Shown piece after piece: positions 58,017-64,000 of a stretch of DNA of 64,000 bases. The stretch spans positions 13,400,019-13,464,018 of the forward strand of contig NC_135569.1 in NCBI RefSeq assembly GCF_964340395.1. Direction: 5' to 3'. A program made the translations under genes and the position numbers. This DNA comes from Glandiceps talaboti (Eukaryota; Hemichordata; Enteropneusta; Spengelidae). The number at the start of each line of letters is the position of its first letter. Position 1 is the stretch's first letter. Under the pieces are notes generated by a model, which was not told the DNA's origin, did no database searches, and worked only from the letters and a program-made list of their open reading frames with translations.

Positions 58017-58374
58017 ACCTTCGATGTGGCGATCGAGTACAGTCTTCAACAGTTCCCTAAGCTATGACAACGACCCATTCGTGTATACATAGGAGATGAC
58101 AAGATTATATTGTTTGATTGATTGTGACAGAAAATTGCACTGGGCTTGTTCATTCAGACTGTGTCGACCAGATCATATAGGATATATTGATGGTATTTAT
58201 TGAAATAAAACAGAACACGGCAAACACGACTTGTTTGTTTATTTGTTTTATTCAGACAAAAATCTGGTGGCTTTTTGTCAATTGCGCATTAGATAAATAT
58301 ATATAATACGCATGCGCAATAACAAGCATGTTGGAGTTTGTGATGTATACGACTCGAAACAGCAAATTTATTCG
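58017..58374. other. Intergenic region
   Basis: Poly-A signals on both strands (AATAAA near 58203, reverse near 58245). No gene. Confidence 0.4.
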
Positions 58375-59451
58375 TCAAACATACACTTTCGTATAGTCTT
58401 TCTGCATGTTTAAATCAACTCTGGGTTGTTTGGACTGGGGCGTGCCGGCAGTGTATTGATAGTTGAGGGCGAACGATCCCAGATTTTTAACGAAGCAAGG
58501 TGTTGGCATTCCTTGTTTGGTTTTTTGACAGAACATGAGACTTTTACATTGACTAACTACGTTGTCATCGTCAGAATGAACGAGAGCGGGGTACACATAA
58601 TTAAACGTGTCGTTAACGCCGTTCGATTTCATTCCCACAACATAATTCAGTTTGGCACCCGAGTAAGTAACAGAATTCGAAGCTACACGACCTTTACCAG
58701 ATGTATGCACTGTGGGTACGGGTGATATTTCCATCTTACCCGAATACTGACAGGTGACCAAAGGCAAATGTTCGCCGTGATACACATTCACCCCATTGAA
58801 GGATTTCATGAACCCGATCGGTGTAAAACACTGGATAAACACTTCGGGCGAATAAAGTAGGCTCAAAAGCAACTCCATGGAGCCGTTTCCCCAGTGCTTG
58901 TTCACGAACTGAATGTAGCTGTGGTAGTCTGTTATACTGTTGTTTTCCGACTTCCACTTGTAAGAGGTCCGTTCACTTGAAATTTTTTTCTCTATCAGTT
59001 CCTGTAGCAACGACAATGGAACGACTTTTTTTACATCTGTTCTCTGGCAGGGGCGTTGTTTAGGTAACGACAGCACGTTCTCTTCAGTGTTGAAAGTAAT
59101 GCGTTCGGGCCCCGAGTACATGAGCAAGAAATCACCCCTTTGGAAGAAATTCCCAATATCTCTATCAAAAAACAAATGGCTGCATATGATGTCGTGGCAG
59201 TGTTCTCTGATCGTTCGCGAATCAGGACTGTTCTGTTCGGCAAACAAGGGTGCTACTCTCGGTCCCGATGTCTGAGTGTAAACGTTAGGTATGTTCCAAG
59301 GATGGTAATATCTCGGTGTATCAAAAGGGTAAGGGTCGCTAGGACTTTGATAAATTCCCCATCGTGGACGTTTAACGAGATCATTATGGCTACCGTAATC
59401 GTCAGGTCTTTTACCGGGGGTCGGTAACAAATTGGGGTAAAGATCCGACAT
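58375..59451 (-). CDS. Uncharacterised protein, possibly structural (358 aa)
   Basis: The first ~65 residues are rich in Pro, Tyr and Ser and likely disordered (NLLPTPGKRPDDYG, YYHPWNIPN). The rest is mixed alpha/beta without signal peptide or membrane segments: FFQRGDFLLMYSGPERITF, WGNGSMELLLSLLYSPEVF, and a beta-rich C-terminus (GAKLNYVVGMKSNG, LGSFALNYQY). Size and style would fit a capsid-associated or tegument protein, and it is near the terminase exon, but no homologue was recognised. The ATG at 59451 is well placed. Confidence 0.6.
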   Translation of the reverse strand: MSDLYPNLLPTPGKRPDDYGSHNDLVKRPRWGIYQSPSDPYPFDTPRYYHPWNIPNVYTQTSGPRVAPLFAEQNSPDSRTIREHCHDIICSHLFFDRDIGNFFQRGDFLLMYSGPERITFNTEENVLSLPKQRPCQRTDVKKVVPLSLLQELIEKKISSERTSYKWKSENNSITDYHSYIQFVNKHWGNGSMELLLSLLYSPEVFIQCFTPIGFMKSFNGVNVYHGEHLPLVTCQYSGKMEISPVPTVHTSGKGRVASNSVTYSGAKLNYVVGMKSNGVNDTFNYVYPALVHSDDDNVVSQCKSLMFCQKTKQGMPTPCFVKNLGSFALNYQYTAGTPQSKQPRVDLNMQKDYTKVYV

Positions 59452-59629
59452 TCACTTTCCTTTTTCTGCTAATAAGTGTAGCAATCTATCTAGGGAGGTG
59501 GTATACCATAAATATAAGATTTTTTTTTTCTTTCTCTTTCGATTTTTTTCTTTATTTAATTCCCTCGTTCGTCCATAACTCTGGCACCCCCTCCCCCCAC
59601 GTACCCACAATAAAAAATTAAAACAATGA

Positions 59630-59968
59630 CTAAACAGACGGTTTCCGTCGCACTCCCATCAGTCTCACTGCCAAACGAATGTCTCGTTTGTTGATTTCTT
59701 TTCTTCCTCCGTGCTTGCAACATATTTCACTTTCTCGAAACAGTTCACTTAGAAACTCCTCCACTGCTAAATGTAACAACGTCACTGCTGGGTATTGGAA
59801 ACGTATATTTGGTGATGCTGAATTCTCTAACGCTATTTCTTTGACCAATCTCTCTATGGCTTTTCTATCGATAACAGGTCGAAAATCAAGTGATGGTTTC
59901 GTTAAACTCTTGTGAAACTTCTTTGGGTTTGCATTCTTGCGTCTATGGTTTTGTCGGTGTTGCTCCAT
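59630..59968 (-). CDS. Histone H3-like protein (112 aa)
   Basis: Residues 33-106 match the histone H3 fold: RKAIERLVKEIA (35-46), IRFQYPAVTLLHLAVEEFL (55-73), then LFRESEICCKHGGRKEINKRDIRLAVRLMG (76-105), parallel to H3's QRLVREIA, RFQSSAV, CAIHAKRVTI and KDIQLARRI. The N-terminal tail is short and basic (NHRRKNANPKKFHK) and lacks the canonical H3 tail sequence. The frame runs up to a TTG at 60007, but the first ATG is 59968, below a TATAAATG box near 60015. Possibly a divergent CENP-A-style or viral chromatin protein that packages or silences DNA. Confidence 0.82.
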   Translation of the reverse strand: MEQHRQNHRRKNANPKKFHKSLTKPSLDFRPVIDRKAIERLVKEIALENSASPNIRFQYPAVTLLHLAVEEFLSELFRESEICCKHGGRKEINKRDIRLAVRLMGVRRKPSV

Positions 59969-60113
59969 CTCTAGTTTTTCAGTAAGTGTCGAGAAATGAA
60001 GAGCCAATACTCATTTATACTAATTTACGACCTTGTTTTATTCTTTGTATCGTAGACATGCAACTACTCTGTTTTGTTTTGTTTTTGTTTTTGTTTTAAA
60101 ATAGCCAATGATA

Positions 60114-60962
60114 CTATAGCAAGACAATACTTACGGCCGGTGAGTTTGGTTTAACTCTTAAACGACTCTTACGTCCACTGGGTTGAACGACGATAACGGA
60201 ATCGCTCACCACACGAAATTGAAACGGTAAACCAATTTTGGATTTCAACATCGACAGGTTTTCAGCAATGACTTCTTTATTTAAAACGGCACAGTTTAAA
60301 TCCTGGGCCCATATTACGACGGAAGCATTGGGTTCGTACAAAAGCAGTGCAGTCGTGACGATCTGACCGGCAGCGTTTTTTCCGCTACGACGTGGCACCA
60401 TTGTCACTATGAATTTCTGATCGTATTCTTCGATCTTTCTTTGTAATTCAAACAGAGACGATCTGTCGGCTGTCTGTTCGTCAAAGTTTTCCGACACCAT
60501 ACCTAACAGTTTCATCACGTCAACAAAATATTTCTTTGCCTCGTCACCAAACACGTGTCTGAGACGACTCAAAATTATGGCTCTATACATGCACGTCTGA
60601 AAGGGTTCGAAAGTACAATTTCGTTCACGGCAGAGGATTTCAACGGTTTTTATCATCTGTTTGATACAATTTAAACGTGCTCCGACGTCATTACCTTCAT
60701 TAAAATTGGCATTTTCGTTGTAGGTGTGCTTTCTCAAAAACAGTCCTTGTAGACGTTCTGACTTTTGCAAATCTGTTTCAACCAATAGTTTCAATCTCTT
60801 TGCGTCTCTCACGAAAGGGTTATCCGTTGCCTTCGTTTGGTGTAGAATGTCGTCATATGAGGGCGCACTTACCACTCGCGATTTATGAGGTGGGAATTTC
60901 ATTTCATACATCCAACGAAAAAAGAAAAAAAATGTATATCTACGTCTGTTTAAAGTACTCAT
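60114..60962 (-). CDS. Terminase ATPase, first exon (herpes UL15-like)
   Basis: DNA-packaging motor protein that drives genome into capsids. Walker A is VPRRSGKN (189-196), matching the herpesvirus VPRRHGKT, followed by VVIWAQDLN in the position of the next ATPase strand. The coding part ends at residue 276 with a consensus donor GTAAGT (from 60134 on the minus strand). Herpesvirus UL15 is spliced at a similar distance after Walker A, so the family is known to use this. The exon with Walker B and the nuclease was not recognised in the window. In-frame ATGs at 60962 and 60911 are both possible starts. Confidence 0.7.
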   Translation of the reverse strand: MSTLNRRRYTFFFFFRWMYEMKFPPHKSRVVSAPSYDDILHQTKATDNPFVRDAKRLKLLVETDLQKSERLQGLFLRKHTYNENANFNEGNDVGARLNCIKQMIKTVEILCRERNCTFEPFQTCMYRAIILSRLRHVFGDEAKKYFVDVMKLLGMVSENFDEQTADRSSLFELQRKIEEYDQKFIVTMVPRRSGKNAAGQIVTTALLLYEPNASVVIWAQDLNCAVLNKEVIAENLSMLKSKIGLPFQFRVVSDSVIVVQPSGRKSRLRVKPNSPAVSIVLL

Positions 60963-61039
60963 AAATACACGACTCCATTTGTTCTCTCAATTATTTCATA
61001 TGCACATGCAGCACACGACACAGTGGGGAAAGGATAATC

Positions 61040-61960
61040 ATGTCTCCGACCGCAAAGTTCAAATCGTACAGAAGGAAAGTAAATAAACGTATGAATCCCC
61101 GTCGCTGGATAGCGAAAGCCTGTCTGTCCATTTATAATTTTGCACCATGGAAACCGTATTTATTTATTGCTCTCGTTGTTTCGGGAGTGTGCGTTGTTGG
61201 ATCGTTTGCAAGCAGGGCTTTCCGCGAGATAATTCACGCACTGGGAGTCGCACTAAAAGCCATCGTCCGTCTTCTACGCAAGATAATCAATCCGGTGGTA
61301 AGAGTAGTGAAATGGACGAAAAACTGTTCGTGGAAAAATCATTTCGGTAAATGTCTCTCTCGAAGACTGCCTCGCTCTGGAATCGATTGGCACATTGGCG
61401 TTTTTAATGCTATGGCGGCTGTCAAATCGAAACATGGATGTCGCGATGTAAAAACGTGGTTGGACGATTTGAAATACTGGTTCCAGAGAGCAACTGGGGA
61501 AGGTTTCGTTTGCAAGGACTTGAAATGGTATAAGTCTATTACCCTTACGCGATACCTACTGTATTACCCATTGAAATGGATATTTTGGATATCGGTTCAC
61601 GGAGACTGCAAACCCACCTTTGCAAGTGACATCTGCGCCATAGTGGGACTGCAGTATTTTTTCGACTTCATGCTCAAAACAGGCATTTTACTTATTGTAA
61701 TCTTGACTAGATGTTGGCCGTTGATAAAAAACGCATTGGGTGTTATTTTCGAAGAACTTGCTTTACTTCTGTGTGAAGTCAGATACATGGTGCACAAAAT
61801 GGACCCTAAAACTAAAGCACATAAACACAACACCGGACACACTTTCTGTAGCCGACGTCATATATTCAGGAACGCGATGAATCAACCAACAAACCAATCA
61901 ATAACTCGTCGCAACAACACCATTACGGACGTCAACCCTTTGACTGACCACATTGGTTAA
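61040..61960 (+). CDS. Basic membrane protein (306 aa)
   Basis: A strongly basic N-terminus (SYRRKVNKRMNPRRW) precedes a membrane segment (YLFIALVVSGVCVVGSFA), an amphipathic basic stretch (LKAIVRLLRKIINPVVRVV), and further hydrophobic segments near 175-195 (YLLYYPLKWIFWISV) and 205-230 (FFDFMLKTGILLIVILTRCWPL). The C-terminal ~60 residues are hydrophilic and Asn/Thr-rich. No signal peptide in the classic sense. Family unknown; probably an internal or envelope membrane protein. AATAAA follows the stop by ~20 bp. Confidence 0.62.
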   Translation: MSPTAKFKSYRRKVNKRMNPRRWIAKACLSIYNFAPWKPYLFIALVVSGVCVVGSFASRAFREIIHALGVALKAIVRLLRKIINPVVRVVKWTKNCSWKNHFGKCLSRRLPRSGIDWHIGVFNAMAAVKSKHGCRDVKTWLDDLKYWFQRATGEGFVCKDLKWYKSITLTRYLLYYPLKWIFWISVHGDCKPTFASDICAIVGLQYFFDFMLKTGILLIVILTRCWPLIKNALGVIFEELALLLCEVRYMVHKMDPKTKAHKHNTGHTFCSRRHIFRNAMNQPTNQSITRRNNTITDVNPLTDHIG

Positions 61961-62318
61961 CGGGAAGCATATATACGGACAATAAAACCATTTTTTATTC
62001 TGAATCAATGTCTTTTTTTTCGTATATGCCGTTACACATTGCATGTCTCAGGCTTAGCTAAACACACGAAATAAAACATACACATATGTGAAAATGCGTG
62101 CACAAGCATGAATGAAATTCGGCAGATGCTATTTTATTTCATTAAAAAAACTTTAAAACAAACAAACAATCAAATTCTTTAAACATGACTTGTTCACAAC
62201 GATTCACTGTTCTCTATTTCATTATTTTCAAACAAAAGTCTTGACGTCATGTATATGTCGTCACACTTTTCGTACCAACTCATATCAAATTAGCGTCATG
62301 AAGCAAGAATTACTCGTC
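61961..62318. other. Intergenic region
   Basis: Poly-A signals on both strands and one TGACGTCA near 62242. No gene. Confidence 0.4.
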
Positions 62319-63188
62319 TTAACTGTAAAACATTTGACAAGGTACGAATATTTCCCTGCAAAATGGACACTTCAACTCTTTCGTTTTCAGATTGGTGTAA
62401 CAATGTGTGCAAACAAGATGGCCACACTTTACACCCACTACCGAAACGTTGTTGGAAAAGCAGATCCTACACGTGAATAAATTTGAATTGTCCGATTGAA
62501 AATCTTCTTTCTTTCGTTTTGTAACATCTTTATCGACACTGTTAAAAACACTGAACTTTACCGCGTCACTTGTAGAATTGAACCCCATGATGTGATTCGC
62601 TAAAAATTGCAATTCTTCATGCGACACTGTGCGGAACTGGTCGGAAGATTCCATCAATAGGGCAATACGATGAACAACACAGTAGAATTTGACCGGTTGC
62701 AAATCTGCATAGATTTCTGCAATGACCAATAGTGCATTCAAATTTTCCATATCCTCTCTGGTATTGTTGAATATCCGTTCCATTTTCCTATAGATGGCTT
62801 CAGTGATATTATTCTGTAGCCCATTGTTTGTTCTCGCCTTCTCATGAGTGCACAAAGGCCAAATGTTATACGAGTTGTTCACAGGACAACCGGTGGAGAA
62901 GGGATTTTCATACAAGAATCCGTCCCTTGCCAAGACGTAATCGCCGTATTTGTTCATGAAGCATTCGATATTCATAACTTTTTCGTCGTGTGCGTCCTCT
63001 TCGTTTTTAGTATTTCTACACTGAACTATCGATGGCGATGTCAGCTCTTTCACCATACTGTCCATATATCTAATATCTCTACCAAGAACATGCTTGGAAA
63101 TCTGTCCTGTGTTAAGTCTAGTGCCAATCCCAAATCCATGGTGATATGTACAGAATAATTTATCACTGAATACTTTGTTTATGTCCAT
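62319..63188 (-). CDS. RING-finger protein (289 aa)
   Basis: The C-terminal RING (CRICFSNNVSVVGVKCGHLV, CTHCY, CPFC) and ending CQMFYS are nearly those of the gene at 54128. The N-terminal part differs: a basic, Cys/His-containing region (TGCPVNNSYNIWPLCTHE) precedes helical sequence. A frame continues to a TTG at 63236, but the first ATG is 63188, about 60 bp below a TATAAATAA box near 63247. Probable E3 ligase with a divergent substrate-binding half. Confidence 0.76.
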   Translation of the reverse strand: MDINKVFSDKLFCTYHHGFGIGTRLNTGQISKHVLGRDIRYMDSMVKELTSPSIVQCRNTKNEEDAHDEKVMNIECFMNKYGDYVLARDGFLYENPFSTGCPVNNSYNIWPLCTHEKARTNNGLQNNITEAIYRKMERIFNNTREDMENLNALLVIAEIYADLQPVKFYCVVHRIALLMESSDQFRTVSHEELQFLANHIMGFNSTSDAVKFSVFNSVDKDVTKRKKEDFQSDNSNLFTCRICFSNNVSVVGVKCGHLVCTHCYTNLKTKELKCPFCREIFVPCQMFYS

Positions 63189-63239
63189 TTTATTTTTTTC
63201 GTTAATGGAAAGCAAATTGACTTTTACAGTGTTCAACCT

Positions 63240-63470
63240 CGTTATTTATAGTGTTTCGGAATGAACATGATGACGTCAAGACAAGACATTTACGACGTCA
63301 CGATGATTGCTTTTCAGTATTTTGTCGAAGGTAGTAGAGATATAATGACGTCGTAATATTAACTAGTCACCACACATAACTATGACGTCGTTATTTTCAA
63401 GCAAAAATCCTGACGACAAACTTTTTGATATGACGTCACACAGACCCTTTATATATGGCGTCTTTGACGT
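63240..63470. promoter_or_regulatory. Bidirectional CRE-rich promoter
   Basis: Between two divergent RING-family genes. TGACGTCA-type sites occur near 63271, 63293, 63346, 63383 and 63431; a TATATATGG box near 63451 serves the plus-strand gene and TATAAATAA near 63247 the minus-strand gene. Confidence 0.65.
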
Positions 63471-63491
63471 CCACCAATCACTTCCTCCACT

Positions 63492-64000
63492 ATGGCTCAT
63501 CGACAAATGGTGTTCTCTCGTCCACAGGGAGACATAGTGCTCATGAAAGACAATGCCCTCTACATAGACACACTACGTCAAGGGGCTATGTTCTGCAAAA
63601 AATGCGATTACACCGTCCAAACGTTCAGTGAAGTAATCAACACTAGCACATCAAAGTTACTACTAGGTCACTACCTTAATTCGAAGAAATCTGCCAGGTG
63701 CTTCAAGAGATCATCGAATCTGCTACTACAGTCTATGGTCGACGGGGTGCGAAGGATGGTCAATGACGTCACAAGAAACAGAGGCAGACACTTCGATATT
63801 TTCAATGCAATTTGCAAGAAAGTGTACAAAGACAGCAGTCAAACAATCTTCATCACTTACGACGAAAGGGTCAAGTACGTGATCTTTGTCAGCCTGTATT
63901 GCATGTGTCTCAAGGTATTCGAGCCTGACTGGACACCAATGACGCAAGAAGCAGTCTCATACGCGTACTGCACCAGTAATCATGCTGCTTACATATACGA
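63492..64000 (+). CDS. RING-family protein, cut by the window end
   Basis: The N-terminal module CKKCDY, GHYLNS and ARCF matches the zinc module of the RING genes at 10756, 38530 and 54128, and HLYVKD there parallels ALYIDT here. The middle (GRHFDIFNAICKKVY, YVIFVSLYCMCLKVFEP) matches the helical part of 10756. No RING is reached before 64000. A TATATATGG box lies about 40 bp above the ATG. Expected to be another E3-type member. Confidence 0.68.
   Translation, partial: MAHRQMVFSRPQGDIVLMKDNALYIDTLRQGAMFCKKCDYTVQTFSEVINTSTSKLLLGHYLNSKKSARCFKRSSNLLLQSMVDGVRRMVNDVTRNRGRHFDIFNAICKKVYKDSSQTIFITYDERVKYVIFVSLYCMCLKVFEPDWTPMTQEAVSYAYCTSNHAAYIY

Noticed and set aside
1-64000. CRISPR array
   Set aside because: The tandem arrays have no spacer structure and the gene content is eukaryotic and viral.

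Overview
The window looks like a large herpes-type DNA virus of a marine invertebrate, or a young integrated copy of one, mixed with stretches that look like animal chromosome. The closest known group by gene content is probably the malacoherpesviruses (inference; no database search was possible). The viral case rests on these genes: an archaeo-eukaryotic primase with a UL52-type C-terminal zinc site (19963-21444), divergently paired with a 1425-residue AAA+/SF3-like helicase (15547-19824); a terminase first exon with the herpes-type Walker A and a splice donor placed much as in herpesvirus UL15 (60114-60962); a protein kinase, a FEN/XPG-fold nuclease, several envelope-type glycoproteins, and at least five paralogous RING or RING-type genes. 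No major capsid protein, DNA polymerase or protease was recognised, so this is only part of a genome. The large reading frames look whole, so any integration would be recent.

Layout. 1-2391 is a 279-bp tandem array. 2392-7847 is a duplicated cluster of BTB-BACK-Kelch genes. 7942-30611 is a dense, compact viral block with TATA boxes close to starts and AATAAA signals at or just after stops: glycoproteins, an ESCRT-III-like protein, RING, C2H2 finger, coiled-coil protein, replication helicase and primase, a spliced gene, FEN-like nuclease and kinase. 30612-38500 is looser and more host-like: a spliced TNF-receptor-like gene, segmental duplications, a spliced gene with internal repeats, a triplicated segment, a tRNA-Ser gene and two inverted repeats. 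38530-40504 returns to viral genes (RING, multi-spanning membrane protein). 40505-53600 is gene-poor: orphan promoter-like repeats, a chromodomain-bearing element with terminal inverted repeats, a three-exon gene, a hAT-like element, a SUKH-like gene, a small three-exon gene and a cysteine-rich secreted protein. 53577-64000 is viral again: RING genes, cyclin, BTB-only protein, a histone H3-fold protein, terminase exon, membrane protein.

Functionally, helicase, primase, nuclease and terminase suggest DNA replication and packaging. The glycoproteins and the ESCRT-III-like protein suggest envelopment and membrane scission. RING, BTB-Kelch, cyclin, kinase, TNF-receptor and SUKH-like proteins suggest control of host ubiquitination, cell cycle and defence. 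Many intergenic regions carry the CRE/ATF palindrome TGACGTCA just upstream of a TATA box, which points to a shared promoter architecture. Many natural starts lie downstream of the first in-frame near-cognate codon; starts here were set using ATG and TATA spacing.
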